Source: Voacanga thouarsii
Taxonomy: Eukaryota; Streptophyta; Magnoliopsida; Gentianales; Apocynaceae
Assembly: GCA_026120185.1 (NCBI GenBank)
Contig: JANUWF010002287.1
Span: 372,001 to 436,000 of the forward strand
DNA: 64,000 bases
Direction: 5' to 3'
Below the pieces are notes generated by a model. That model had not been told where the DNA came from and searched no databases. It saw nothing but the letters and a program-made list of their open reading frames with translations. The position numbers and the translations under genes were made by a program. This document shows positions 36,760-50,228 of this stretch, one piece after another. Every line of letters starts with the position of its first letter. Positions within the stretch are counted from its first letter, which is position 1.

Positions 36760-37983
36760 TGAAATTGAATTTTGAAAGGGAAAAATTAGTTGCCAGAGAC
36801 TGGACCCAAAAGCACATTCTCAAAATTAGTTTTGAGACAAATAATTTTATTCTTCAAAATAGTAATTTTGAAAATTTAAAATTAATGTATTTTTCTAAAA
36901 TATTGATTTTAGAATTTGTTTTATTTTTCAAAAATAGTGATTTTGGAATAATAAAAATCATATTTTTATTTTGTTTAAGCATAGTCAATGGCATGGTGTA
37001 TGGTTATGGACTAAAACCAATTATATCTGTTCATGCATTTTACTGTTTTGCTTTTTTATGAAATAGGGCCGCGTGTCCTACCTTCTCTAGAATTCTTGTG
37101 TAATTGTCTTCTCATCTAACTCCCCTCGAATGTAACTCGAGGTTCTCTCTCTTTAGAAAATTATGTAATTAGTTTACATAGGTTAGATATGAGTAGAATT
37201 ATTTTAATTTTGGAGATAGCAACCAAAACAAGGCCAGAATGTAAGACCTTCTACTTAAATCATGCATGAACACATAGGGTTAACTACATTACTTTCTTTT
37301 ATGGCTCAAAGAAATTAATTTAGGGTAAAGTCCATAACCATACTACGTAATCGTTTTATTACCATGATTATCAATTATGTGATTTATTGATTTTTATGCA
37401 TGTCATTCAATGAAATTACTGAAAGGAACAAATTCCTCAATTAATATTAAACCTAATTCCTTCCGTTAATATAGTAAGAACGAGAGTCCTTTTTCGAGAC
37501 CAGGTTGTTGGGCAAACCCAAGCCTACTTGACATCGGGCATGTTCAAGCTATAGAATTAAATTTCTTTGGAATTAAATTCCTGATTAATGGGTTAGGTTT
37601 AACTAATTTCTTTGTCCCGGTTGGGCAAACTCAAGCATAAAGAAATTTAGAAGAAAGATTGGGGTAGCCCAAAAGGCTTTAAGATTAAAAGTTGTTAATC
37701 ACCCAATGATCCGGTAGTTACATACGAAGTAATTGGTATTAGATACCTACCAATGAACTTAAGGGTGGCTTGTTGAGCAAACCTAAGGTTATTCTTGAGG
37801 AATTTGGATACTGGTCCACTAGAAAAGCTTCCAACAGGCTTTCCCAAATCAGTAGTGGGGGCTATTGGTTTGAGTAAAATAGTTGAGTAAAAATGCATTT
37901 AATTAAAGTCTTAATTATTTGCATATCATGTGCATATAAAAGTAGCTAATGCTCTCTGTCTTTACATCTAGGTTACTTGCATC
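36519..37983 (+). other. Element C leader, part 2
   Basis: Resumes after G1 with the duplicated GAAGT. It holds an AT microsatellite (36726-36757), short degenerate repeats like those in element A (36830-36960), and from about 36975 a long region matching the leader of A. The frames at 36765-37061 and 37695-37898 lack motifs and are unsupported. Confidence 0.72.
36726..36757 (+). repeat. (AT)16 microsatellite
   Basis: 32 bases of alternating A and T in the leader of element C. The corresponding part of element A has none. Confidence 0.9.
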
Positions 37984-40900
37984 ATGTCAACAAACTTAAA
38001 CCTATGTAACATCTTGGAAACTAACAAGTTAACCGAATCAAACTATCTCGATTGGTATAGAAATTTGAGAATTGTTCTCAAATCGGAAAGATTACTCTAC
38101 GTGCTAGATGCTCCTATTCCGCCACTACCAGCTCAAGGAGGATAGTGATAGATGCTCATGCTGATAAGCATGATATCCACAAAAGGCACAAGGAAGATAG
38201 TGATATAGCATCATGTATTCTGCTGGCATCCATGACTCCTGAGTTGCAAAAATAGCACGAGCATATGGATTCTCAATCGATTATACAACATCTTCGAGAG
38301 TTGTTTGATGCCCAAGCTAGAACTATGAGATATGAGATCTCGAAGCAACTATTTCATTGCAAAATGGCAAAGGATTCTTCTGTGGCTACTCATGGGCTGA
38401 AGATGTTGGGCTTCATAGAGAAGCTTGGATCTCTCGGGTTTGCAATGGATCATGACTTAAATGTTGACTTAATTCTACAGTCTTTGCCTAATAGTTTCTC
38501 ACAATTTGTGATTAATTATCAGATAAACAAGATTGAGTCCACTATTCCTAAGTTGATCAATCTTCTCAAAACTGCAGAGTCCTCCATGAAGAAGGATTCC
38601 AATGCAGTTTTAATGGTAGAATCTTCCTCTTCTAAGAAAAAAGTTCAAAAAAAGAAGAAGAAAGCTCTCATGAAGCCCAAAGGTGGTGTGAAGAAGAAGG
38701 ACGTAGCTACTAAAGGCCCATGCCATCATTGTGGGAAGATGGACCACCGGAGGTGTAACTGGAAGCCTACTTGGAGACCATTAACGACAAGAAGCAGAAG
38801 GAGAAGCTTACAAGCACTTCTACTTCTTCTCCAAGTATGTTTATGATTGAGATAGATACTGCCTTTAGAAATGAGATATGGGTATTAGACACCAAATGTG
38901 TATCTCATTTATGTAATAACTTGCAGGGACTAAAGAACAGTAGAAGGCTAGAGAAATGCGATGTGGACCAACATACTGCAAATGGGGCAAAGGTTGCTGC
39001 ACTTGCTGTGGGGACATACGAGCTGAACCTACCCTCACGATTAATTCTAGAACTGTAAAACTGTTATTATGTACTAGTTTTAATGAAAAACATTATCTCA
39101 ATTGCGTGTTTAGACTTATATGGATTTCATTTGATATTTTAGAATAAATGTTGTTCTTTTTCCTTGAATGATATTCATTATGGTTTAGCAACTCTGGTTA
39201 ATAGTTTATATGTTCTAGACTTGGATAATCCAATTCTCAATATAAATAATAAGAAACCTAAAATGGATAACTCTAACACCTCTTACTTATGGCATTGTCA
39301 TTTAGGCCATGTAATCGAAAATCGTGTTTCAAAGTTACACAAGTTGGGTTACGTAGGGTCATTTGATTATGAATCATATAGTACATGCGAATCTTGTATA
39401 CTAGACAAAATGACTAAGACTCATTTTCCAGGAAAATGAGAATGGGCCAAGGAGTTATTAGAACCCATACATTCTGATGTATGTGGTCCAATGTCAATAC
39501 AAGCAAGATGAGATTATAACTATTTCATAACTATTATCGATGATTTCTAACGATACGAGTATTTGTATTTAATAAAATACAAATCTGTGGCCTTTGAAAG
39601 GTTCAAAGACTCCAAGAATAAAATAGAGAAATAACTTAGCAAAAGTATTAAGACTCTAAGATCTGATCGAGAAGGAGAATACTTGAGCCAAGAGTTTTTG
39701 AGTTATCTTAGAGATAATGGGATATTATCTCAATGGACTTCACCACATAAACCTCAACATAACGGTATATCTGAGAAGAGGAATCGAACCCATCTAAACA
39801 TGATACGGACCATGATAGCTTCTAGAACCCTACCAAAATCGTTCTGGGGGCATGCACTAGAAACTTCTGTTTATATACTAAACAGTGTTCTGACAAAAAC
39901 GGTTGATTCTACCCCATTTGAGATGTTCTATGGTAAGAAACCAATATTATTTCACTTGCGAGTATAGGGTTATCCTGCCTTTGTTAAAAGGCCACAGTCA
40001 AACAAACTTGATAGTAAGTCTGACAAGTGTTTATTTGTGGGATATCCGAAAGAATCTTTCGGATATTACTTCTACCTCCTTTCCGAAAAATAAATTGTTT
40101 GTTTCGAAGCATGCCGTCTTCTTAGAGAAGGAGCACATGCTCAAAGGGGGCAGTGGGAGTAAGATTGAACTTAATGAAGTTCATGAAGATCAAACAAACG
40201 AGGATCAACCGTCTAACCCCACATCTATTGAGAGAATAGATGAACCTTCTAATACATAAGAACCTCATAGATCTAGTAGGATACGTGTGGCACCTGAGAG
40301 ATATGGATTTCTCATTAGTGACCACAATGACGTATTGTTCATAGATAATGATGAGCCTACTACCTACAAGGATGTTCTGAACAGTTCAGAATCTAGAAAA
40401 TGGCTTGACGCCATGAAGTTAAAGATGGATTCCATGTACGACAACCAAGTATGGACTTTGGTTGATCCACCCAAAGGAATTAAACCTATTGGGTGCAAGT
40501 GGGTTTTCAAGAAGAAAACAAACATAGATGGTAACTTAGTTACCTACAAAGCACGTCTAGTGGCGAAGGGTTATCGTCAACAACTTGGTATTGACTATAA
40601 AGAAACTTTCTCGCCAGTAGCCATGTTAAAATCCATCAGGATACTCCTAGCCATTGCTACTCATTATGATTATGAGATTTGGCAAATCGATGTGAAAACA
40701 GCTTTCCTAAATAGAAATCTGACTGAGGAAGTATATATGACACAACTTGAGGGCTTCACATCCAGTGATGGCATAAAGGTGTGCAAACTGCAAAGGTCCA
40801 TTTATGGACTTAAGCAAGCTTCTAGGAGTTGGAACATCCGTTTTGATGAAATAATCAAAGAGTTTGGTTTCATTCAAAACATGGATGAGCCTTGTGTATA

Positions 40901-41901
40901 CAAGAAGGTTAGTGGGAGTGCAATTGTTTTCTTATTGCTTTATATAGATGACATATTGCTAATAGGAAACGATATACCTGTCTTGCAAATGGATAAAGTT
41001 TGGTTGTCCAAACAATTCTCAATGAAAAACCTTGGAAAAGCAACCTATATTCTCAGAATAAGGATCTATAGAGATAGATCCAAAAGGTTGCTAGGTTGTT
41101 CATAGTCTACATATATAGATAAAATGCTAAAGAGGTATAGCATGGATCAATCCAAAAAGGGATTCTTTCCCATGTCACATGGTGTAAGCCTTTCAAAGTT
41201 GATTTATCCCTAGACACAATTTGAAAAGGATCACATGAGTAAGATTCCATATACCTTGACAGTTGGATCTATCACGTATAGTATGATATGTACTAGGCCC
41301 GATGTATCTTGTGCTCTCAGTTTGACGAGCAGATACAAATCTGACCCTGGTGAGGGTCATTGGGTGGCTGTAAAGAACATCCTTAAGTACTTACGAATGA
41401 CTAAGGATATGTTCTTAGTATATGGAGAAGGTAATTTGAATATAAATGGTTCTAGTGTAGACAGTTTTCAATCTGACAAAGATGATTTCAAATCACAATT
41501 CGGCTACGTGTTTACATTGAGGGGTAATAAGTTGGAAAAGTTCCAAATAAGAGACTATTACCAACTCTACGATAGAAGCTGAGTACATAGCTGCTTCTAA
41601 AGTAGCTAAGGAGGTGGTTTTGATCAAGAAGTTTGTGGTAGAATTAGGTGTGGTTCCTAGTGTTGTTGGTCTAATAACTTTGTATTGTAACAACAACAGA
41701 GCCATTGCACAAGCAAATGAGCTATGGTCTCACCAACGATCCAAACATGTACTGCGACACTATCATTTGATCCGGGAGATTATAGATAGGAATGATGTAA
41801 AGATAGAGAGAGTTTCCATGGATGAGAACATAGCTGAGCTGCTTACAAAAGTACCATCCCAAAAGAAACATGATTGTCATATTGAGTCATTCGATATTTG
41901 A
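37984..41901 (+). pseudogene. Element C gag-pol polyprotein, decayed but nearly full length
   Basis: Copia polyprotein from the ATG at 37984 to the stop at 41899-41901, order gag, protease, integrase, RT, RNase H. Gag is broken by an AGGATAGTGATAG-containing duplication near 38140-38210 and a stop near 38252. The zinc knuckle CHHCGKMDHRRCNW at 38720-38762 has lost its last Cys and is followed by a one-base deletion. The protease site reads DTKC instead of DTGC. The integrase zinc domain (WHCHLGH, CESC) is complete at 39292-39400 and keeps HSDVCGP and LRSDREGEY, but three stops lie between them. A frameshift is near 40090. RT (40287-41105) is the longest open piece, with YIDD at residues 219-222 of that piece and the SIYGLKQASRSWNIRFDE motif. 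RNase H is split by shifts near 41150-41600. The copy cannot produce active enzymes. Confidence 0.9.
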
Positions 41902-41920
41902 TACATGAATGATTGACTCA

Positions 41921-41936
41921 GGTGCAAGTAGGAGTT
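41921..41936 (+). promoter_or_regulatory. Element C polypurine tract
   Basis: GGTGCAAGTAGGAGTT sits directly before the TGCTAGTG start of the right LTR. The usual GTGGGAG core has become GTAGGAG. Confidence 0.75.
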
Positions 41937-44900
41937 TGCTAGTGTTGTGCCCTAGAGGCAATCACTTGTACATTGTATATGACACATTTTATTTTAATAA
42001 AATGCATTATTTATCTTATAGTTTCTTTTGTTTACTTTTAACTAATATAACTGTTCGATAAAGTCCCTAGTACAACACTGTGTTAAGGAAATTATAATAG
42101 AGATCATGATATGAGATTCCTACTACACTGTATAGTGTTAGTACTTAAATAGTCCCAAGTCATAGTATTAATGAGACAGGACATCATTAATGCGTTAAGA
42201 CTAGCATGTGTTTAGACTTCTTGATTTGATCAGGCGATGGTTCTTATATGCGTGAGTATTGAGATACTCAAAGTTAACACGTGGATGCTTGTTAATGGAA
42301 CAAGTTCATTAGATGACATAGCTATGAGATAATTACATGGATAACTATTTAGTGCTAGTGATATAATCTTAATATAGCAAACGTGCAAGTATCCTTAGAC
42401 TTAAGATCGCAAAGGTACTTTTTTTACTGAGCATTGTACTTTGATTCCAATCTCTGGAGCTCGATCGAGGGGCGCCTATAGGATGGATATTGGGTACATT
42501 GTGAGGTAAACAAAAGTAGTTGAGATGTCCAATAAAAGATTCACCACTCCTAATAGTAGAGGCAAATATCTCATGGCCACTTGTAGGAATTACTACTTGA
42601 GAAGTCCTTGGCCAAGGTGATTATGTATTGGAAATAGTTCCAATTGATACATATCTAGAGTAGTGGGTTCCTAATACAAGTACTATTGTATTCGGGCCAG
42701 AATTAATTCTGGGGAGAGTTGGCACTAATTCCATGCTCCAAGCCTAATAAGATATTGTATGGCGAAAGGAGTTAATTGCACTGTAGTTTGTTATTGAATA
42801 GTCCATGTCAAGCCACTTGACTTCCTGGACTCTTGGGTGGTCATGATGTGTTGCTAGATACGGTTCATGATCTGAGAATATGGTTTTATTAATTGATGAA
42901 TGAATAAATCAATCCTGATTAGAATCAATATGATTAATTATAATTAATTATAGATTATTAATCTCAAAGGAATTTGGATTAATTCATGTTCGCGACCAAT
43001 TGGCTGGGAAACCTAATAGGTCACACACAATAGACGATTATATATACTCAAGATGTTATTTGATAACATGGCAGGTGTAGTACCCCACTCTGGTCACACC
43101 TAGTTTATGAGAATTAGCATGCATTGAATATGAACATATATATTTGAACATGACATATGCTTATTTCATGAATCTGCAAGGTTGTGTTGTGGTGATATGT
43201 GCATATTTTAAATTTATTTGAATATGTGTTCGGATTAAGAAAAATATTAAGGATGGATTTTGGATCAAGACTTGATCTTAAATTATCATCCAAAAAAAAA
43301 AATAAAGTGCCGCTTTGCTTGAATCCAAAACCTTTTTCTTCATTTTTGGAGGCAATTTTTTTGCCTTTCTTTGGTTTTGGAATGGAAGATATTTAGGAAT
43401 AATGGAAGGCATTATTTGATTATTGTGTTATAAAATACTTTACATGAAAAATATTATTATTATTTTTATTATCATCATCATTCCTAAAAAGCTATATATC
43501 TTCCATTTTTGGTTGGTCATGTATTAATTATTTAGAATAGTAGTAATAATAATTATTAGACTAATTAGAACTATATTGTTATTATTTATTATCTATTGGA
43601 AACTTATTTATTATTATAGTTGTTTTCGGTTGATGAATTATAATAATATTATATATATTATCTTGACAATGTTATAACCAAATGATTTCCTTTCAATCCA
43701 TATATATATATATATATTCCTTGTATGATATTAAATTATGCATTCATGTGGTTGATCTCATTTAGCTATCACATTTTGACTTGAAGACTCCTATATTTCC
43801 CTACATCTCTCCATGGCCGACATCCACCACCTATCTATTAATGATTTTGTCATCTTTGAAAAATTAAGATTTCAGCATTTTCTTATGTCTTTGAAGACCT
43901 TATTTCCTCCTAAAAACTCTAGCTACCTACCACTTCTAATTTTCAAATATCATACCTAGCAAACTTAGTTTAGTAATTTTGATCACAAGACTTCCAATTT
44001 GGCCGATAGCTTTGCACAAGTTCATGTGCAGAGATTTTTTTTTTTTTTTCTACTTTGCCCTTGTACTTCTCGAACCTGGTCAAAGGTTGTTAGTATCTAT
44101 ATGATTAAGGGTTGATTAGGGATGTGTTTGAAATTAATCAAACCCCACATTTTCCTCCTATAATCCTTCCGAAATTTAGCAAAGATGAACTAATTAATCA
44201 ATCCTCCTATCAACCGGTGCATCCTCAACTGCCCTAACTTCATGATTTTCCTTTCTTTACTGAAGGAAAATCTCAGCTTACATTCACTCCTAGGAATTCT
44301 TGAAACTCTCAAGAATTTCAACCATCATCGTGCTCTGCTTCTTCTCTCCAATGGTGCACGATTTTCTCTTCAAATTGAACAACAAAATGATGTCATAGTG
44401 AGCAAAACAGCCAACACACACATACATATTTCCTTAACCAACTTCACAACAAACTCTCTTCAGTTTTGTTATTGTGGCCGGCACACACATCAGCTAACAT
44501 CCTAGGCTGGTCTTCTTTTCGCCTAAAAGGATTTCAAGAGGTATCAAGCTTGATCCTTCTTTTATTTTCCCTTGGAAAAAAAAAACAGCATGTAGATGTG
44601 TTTAGAATGGGTTTGGCCGGCATGCTGGCTGCTTTAATTGTCACCTTATGCATGAATTTTAAATGGAAAATTGCAAGGCATGCTGGTTGCTTTTATTTAT
44701 CTCCTTATGCACGAAATTGAAATGGAAATTGCAAGGCCTACTGATTACTTTTACTTGTCTCTTTGTGCCAAATTGTAAATGGAGAATGGTTGCTGCAATT
44801 CGTTCTCCTCTACTTGTTTTCTTTTCATGAACCGGATGCTTACCTCTATTTGTCCCTTCTATTTGTTCTCTTCTAATTGTTTCTTTTCATAGACTAAATT

Positions 44901-47900
44901 CATATGGAGGCTGTGGGTAGTTTTACAATATATTCTCTTATTTATCTCTTCTATTTGTTTTGTTTCAAGTGAACCGAATGCATGTTGGAAGATGAAGTTT
45001 TGCTATTTATTTGGTAGCTGTCAAATGACCTCAAGAAAATGCAGGACAAGATTGGATATTTGAAGAAATGTTTTGAAAATTTTTTAATACATAAATATCA
45101 TGTTTTTATGTGGAGTATTATTCTAGAAGTTACTCTGGGTTGTTGCAGAAATTTTTGAAAGGAAAAAAAAAAAAACTAAGAACGGGGGATTTTCGGAAAT
45201 TACTGTTCACTGTTTTGTAAACTGTTTTTCAAACTATTTTGTAATCTATTTTGAGCATGGTTTGCTCTAGTAAAAAGGTTGATAATGCAGGATTTTGTGT
45301 GCTTAAACAATCTGGAAAATTTTGAATTAAAACGGGGTTAAGGTTAGAAGTTATTATTTTTTTTTTGTAGCATGGCCAAAATTGAGTCAGATTTGAGCAG
45401 GTTGGGTGCAGAATTTTTTACGACTTGTATGAGCTTGATTTTCTAAATGTACTTATTTTATTTCATTCAAAACATGTTAAGCTATGTGCCAGAAAAATTT
45501 TAAGGTCAATCGGAGTGGTTCGTATAGGATTTTTACCCTTAGGAGTTTAGATTAAGGTTGCTGGAAACTGAAGACAGCTAAGGGTTTTGTGCTTAATTGC
45601 TAAGTTTAATTTAATTTTGTGAGAAATGTTAAAGGATGGGTTTTATGCTTTATAAGGGATTGATGGAAGGTTTTAGGTGCTGAGTATACGTAGAGTTCAT
45701 GCTTGCTGCTCATTGGTATTATTTGGTGAACAAGCGATAGTATAGGCATAATATATGTGTGGTGAGTAATATGGACTTGAATTTTATTTGGGATAATCTA
45801 GGAAATGTTGTGATTAATTTATATAAACTATTTGCTAGATTTGGAAGATTATGAAGGGTAAGGATCAACTTACTAGGGTTCATACCCTAAGTATAAGGAT
45901 AAGGTAAGCTCCCTTACATTCATGAAATTGATTTTATTTTATTATCTTAGTTTGAAAGAAAGTTTGGTGAGTATCTCTTGCAAACACGAAATATTAGCAC
46001 GATAGCTAATTTTGAAAATGTCTATATTTGGAACCTTCTCATTTTGGAAACTTTCTATATTTGGAAAACTTCTAATTTTAGAAACTTCTAGATTTATAAA
46101 TTTTTAAAATATGTCAATCATGACTTAGGAGCCAAGCATCAAATATTTTGATTTGTTTTGAATATGCAAGAGATGAATTCTTGAGCATGCATATACTTTT
46201 CAAAAATCATAGCATGACTTATGTAAGTATGTGGCTCCTTCACTATGAATACTTTGAATAAATTATTGACTTAAAACCATGCCTTCTAAAATCTTTGTGC
46301 GAGTTGAAAAATGGTGTTTGGAATTGTATTGAGCTAATTCTATAGGATCCACTTTGGAGCCTTATGAATTGTGAAGATTGAATATCGTTGAGTACTCAAT
46401 GGGGGCTAGTCATTTATACTAGCCTTTGGTTGGTCTGGGGATATCTCTTGGCAGGTGGCCGCCTCCAAGAGGTTGACTCTTTTCGATCAGGGCATCAATA
46501 TAGAAGGTTGAGCCATCCTCAACTAGCGACAGGGTTGTAGTAGAACTGACGGCCGGAAGTGGGACAACTGGATTGGATTGAGTGAGAGAAAGAGGAGAAT
46601 CTCACACGGTAGGATGTACACCTACCAAGTGTTGGGGGTCAAGTGCTTTACAGAAGTGAGAGCCATATCTGAGCCCTTTCACCGCCTGACGGGGGTCATG
46701 TGCTTCACCTAGTATGAGAGCCACCTCGGTGCCCTACTACATTAACTTGGTTGCTTTTATATGATGAGCTATTTTTGTGGAACTGTTCTAAAGTGTCCTT
46801 GGAATTTTATTTGACCCTTAATATCTTTTAATTAGTCATATCTTTCCAAACAGAATGTTTTAAGAGCATTTTGGCTTCATGACTTCTCACTACTATCTTT
46901 CAAGAAGTGAGAATTAAATTTTGTAAAGAAGGCATGCTAAAACTCTTGATATACTGTTAGTGCATGCATCATCAAAAGTGTTTTATTTTTTTTAGCCCAA
47001 CTCACACACGAGGCTTACTGAGATAACTAATCTTACACTATTTTGAACTCATGTTTTCAGGGTGCCTTAAGTCTTGATCAGGTTGGAAGATCAGTAGCTT
47101 GAAGCTTTTGTTATAGAATTTCTTTGTCTATTTGTTGGATATTTGCTTTGAATATTAATTTTATGTGGAAACTTTCGTATTGAAGTTTTTTTTTTTTTAA
47201 GTTAAATGTTCCCTTAGACTTTCTTTAAAAATTGAATTCTTTTTATTCTTTCATTATAAAGACCCCTAGTCCAAAAGATAGGGCAGCATCCCCGACCCAT
47301 TTTGGGTTACGTAAGTAGGTAGGGTGTTATAGTGGGGTTAATTGCGAGAAAGAGAAGTTGTTATGGAAAAATTATAATTAGTTATAATTTGTGGTCCAAA
47401 TTGTAATTGTGAGAACTTAATTTTTCCAATTACAATTAGGGAATTCTAATTGTTTTAGGATTTCAGGTTTTTTTTTCAGTGAATTTTTCAGTTTATATGA
47501 TGATATAATCGAAACCCTACGAGGGTGATTCATACAAAAAAATGTAGTCACCAAAAACTCTCTTCTCTTCTCTCATCTCTCTCTCGTTTTGCTGAAAATG
47601 AGAAGAGCCGCCATCTTTTTCTACTAGCACAGGAAATTTTGGTGCTTGAGTGTTCCTCTGTGTGGATTTCTATTATAGATAATCACACATTATGATTATA
47701 GTGGTTGGACGTTCAACTCTCGTAGAGTTTGATCAAGAGGATTGCTGGATCGCGCCTCGACTTGAATAAGAAAATTTTTGTTCTTCAAATGATCAAAGAT
47801 AGGTAAAAAACTGTTACCTTTGTTATCTTTATGTCTTTTTTTCTACACATATGCAGATCCTGGGATAGTATCTCGTTTTATTCTTTTGCTGCGCCAGAAA

Positions 47901-47925
47901 TGATATGCGTGAGAGATAGCCAACA
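41937..47925 (+). repeat. Element C right (3') LTR, interrupted by G2
   Basis: Made of 41937-43075 and 47332-47925, about 1.73 kb after removing G2 and the target duplicate. It ends GATAGCCAACA, against GATATCCAACA in the left copy. It carries GAGATCATGA near 42099, a short segment missing from the left LTR. Confidence 0.9.
43076..47331. mobile_element. G2: 4.3-kb solo-LTR-like insertion related to G1
   Basis: Begins TGTAGTACCCCACTC and ends AGGGTGTTATA. The right flank is GTGGG (47332-47336) and the left flank GCAGG (43071-43075); the uninterrupted left LTR of C has GTGGGG at the same place, so the duplication was GTGGG and the left copy has since changed at two bases. The last 1 kb aligns block by block with G1 (GTACACCTACC near 46620, GGCTTACTGAG near 47013, CATGTTTTCAGG near 47051, TATAAAGACCCC near 47256), but most of the rest has diverged. 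No coding domain is visible. The frames at 43199-43396 and 44242-44720 lack motifs. Confidence 0.8.
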
Positions 47926-48168
47926 AATCAGTAGTGATGAAATAAACCAGAACGTAAGGATATTGTCACAAACTTAGCATGATATCACTTGGGTTTGATT
48001 TGGATTGAAACGATATGAGAAAAATGAACCCAAAAAAAAAAAACCCAGTTGTAGTGAATTGCAGCCTGCGTTAGAGACATATTAATGGGGCAAAAAGGAA
48101 ATAAATCAAAACAGATGTAAAAAAAATGGGGAAAAAGGAAAAAACAAAGGAATAAAAAGGCTGTATGA

Positions 48169-48287
48169 GGGGTGCAACACGAGGACTTCCCTGGGGGTCA
48201 ACCATTCTGGTACTGCTTTCCCCTAAGCATGTTTATCTTCAATGTTCTGACAGGATTCGGTGCAATAGTGCTAGTATGGTCGCACCA
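48169..48287 (-). rRNA. Degenerate 5S rRNA copy 14
   Basis: Full length but well worn (about 17 changes), e.g. CATGTTTATCTTCAATG in the A-box part. It is the first copy right of element C; its distance to copy 13 is 627 bp once C is removed. The downstream spacer is of class alpha. Confidence 0.8.
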
Positions 48288-48796
48288 GCTTGGTGCTATG
48301 CAATTTAATCTTTTGAAATGACAAAGTTGGACGGTTACTATACTGTTGCACAAGGGAAATAATGGGAAGAAAAAAGAAACTTAGGGAAAGTGAAAACTTA
48401 AGGAACAATCGTATATTATTAGAAAAAAATACCCACTCAGATGCGAAGTTATGGGAATTCAAATATCCGTGAGAGTTAGAACCGAATCGAGAAGTAGTTT
48501 CGGCCCAAATCGAATTGTAGAAAGCGGGTTTGTCCGAGTAGGATGAAAAATATCGTCATGGATGGAATAAATAATAACGTAGGGATATCGTCACGAACTT
48601 GGCAAGATATAACCCGAGTTTGATCTAGGTTGAAGCCAGTTGAGAAAAATGAGCAAAAATAAAAAATAAAAACTCCATTGCTTAGAATTGCTGTCCCCGT
48701 TAGGGACATATTAACGGAGCAAATACGAAATTAATCGAAATGGTTGTCTGAGAAATGGGGAAGTAGGAAAAAAAAAGAGACAAAAAGGTGAAAAAA

Positions 48797-48915
48797 GGGG
48801 GAATACACGAGGACATCCAAGGGGGTCACCCATCCTAGTACTACTCTTCTCCATGCATGCTTAACTTTGAAGTTCTAATGGGATCCGGTGCATTAGTGTT
48901 GATATGGTCGCACTC
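48797..48915 (-). rRNA. Degenerate 5S rRNA copy 15
   Basis: Full length. The RNA 3' end is altered (GGGGGAATACACG on the plus strand) but CCCATCCTAGTACTACTCT is intact. The downstream spacer is of class beta. Confidence 0.82.
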
Positions 48916-49414
48916 GTTTGGAACAATATGCTTTAATATTTTATAATAACAAAGTAGGATGGAAATCAAACTTTTGCACAAGGAGAATAATGAGAAGAAA
49001 AAACAAAAATAGAAAAAGTGAAAACTTAATGGATGACCGTATATTATAGTTAAAAAATACCAACTCAAATGCGAAGTTTTGAGACTTCAAATATCTGTGA
49101 GAGTTAGAATCGAACCGAGAAGCGATTCCAGCCCGAATCGAATTGTAGAAAGTTCGATTGGAACGGGTTAGATGGAGAAAATCAACAGGGACAAAATAAA
49201 TTAGAACATATGCATATAGTCACAAACTTACCAGGATATAACTTGGGTTTTATCTGGATTTGAAACGATATGAGACAAATGAACATAAAAGAAAAAAAAA
49301 CCATGTTGTATCGAATTGCAGCCCCCATTCAGGATATACTAATGGGGCAAAAAAGAAATAAATCAAAATCGATGTTAGAGAAATGGGGGGAAAAGGAAAA
49401 AAAAGGCAAAAAGA

Positions 49415-49533
49415 GGGGTGCAACACGAAGACTTCCCTGGGTGTCACCCATCATAGTACTACTTGTGCTCAAGCACGCTTAACTTTGGAGTTCTAATTGG
49501 AATTGGTGCATTAGTGCTGGTAGGATCACACTA
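49415..49533 (-). rRNA. Degenerate 5S rRNA copy 16
   Basis: Full length. It has CTGGGTGTCACCC, a variant shared with several copies to its right, and GGAATTGG for GGATCCGG. The downstream spacer is of class alpha. Confidence 0.82.
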
Positions 49534-50036
49534 GTTTCGTGCTATGCACTTTAGTCTTTTATAATGACAAAGTCGAACGATTCTCAGACTTTTGCACAAA
49601 GGGAATAACAGGAAGAAAAAATATAGTTAGGAAAAGTTAAAACTTAATGGATGATCATATATTATAAGAAAAATAATACCCACTCAGATGCAATGTTATG
49701 AGAATTCAAATATCCGTGAAAGTTAGAACCAAACCGAGAAGCAGTTTCGTCCCGAACCAATTTGCAGAAAGTTGGATTGGATCGGGTCAAATGCAGAAAA
49801 TCGATAGCTATGAAATAAATTAGAACCTACAGACATAGTTGCAAACTTGCCAGGATATAACCTGGGTTTGATTAGGATTGAAATTATATGAGAAAAATGA
49901 ACAAGAAAAAAAAACCCAGTTGTACCGAATTACAGCCCGTGTTAGAGATATATTAACGGGGCAAAAAAGAAATAAATTTAAATAGATGTTAGAGAAATGG
50001 GGGAAAAGGAAGAAAAGGAACAAAAAGGCAAAAAGA

Positions 50037-50155
50037 GGGGTGCTACACAAGGACTTCCCTGTGTGTCACCCATCCTAATACTACTTTTCTTCAACCACGC
50101 TTAACTTTGGAGTTCTGATTGGAATCGGTGCATTATTGTTGCTATGGTCTCACTA
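50037..50155 (-). rRNA. Degenerate 5S rRNA copy 17
   Basis: Full length. It shares the GTGTCACCC variant and the TACTTT change with copies 16 and 18, and GATTGGAATCGG with copy 16. The downstream spacer is of class alpha. The solo LTR at 50229 lies 73 bases upstream of its 5' end. Confidence 0.82.
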
Positions 50156-50228
50156 GTTTGGTGTAATGTACTTTAATCTTTTATATTGACAAAGCAGGAT
50201 GATAATAAGAGTTTTGCATAATGGGAAT

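Larger units (their letters stand above)
30069..47925 (+). mobile_element. Element C: Ty1/copia (Angela-like) with two nested insertions
   Basis: A plus-strand element inserted in a 5S spacer, flanked by AATCG (30064-30068) and AATCA (47926-47930), a duplication with one later change. Left LTR 30069-31827, right LTR 41937-47925. Both LTRs start TG(T/C)TAGTGTTGTGC and end CCAACA. It contains G1 (32215-36518) in the leader and G2 (43076-47331) in the right LTR; without them the element would be about 9.3 kb. A 180-bp sample from the LTR starts is about 91% identical by eye, similar to element A. The Angela-like label follows from LTR start and RT motifs and is tentative. Confidence 0.92.

Noticed and set aside
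43076..47331. G2 as a captured host gene region (open frames near 44242-44720)
   Set aside because: The frames lack domains and codon structure, and the whole segment is bounded by LTR-like ends with a target duplication.
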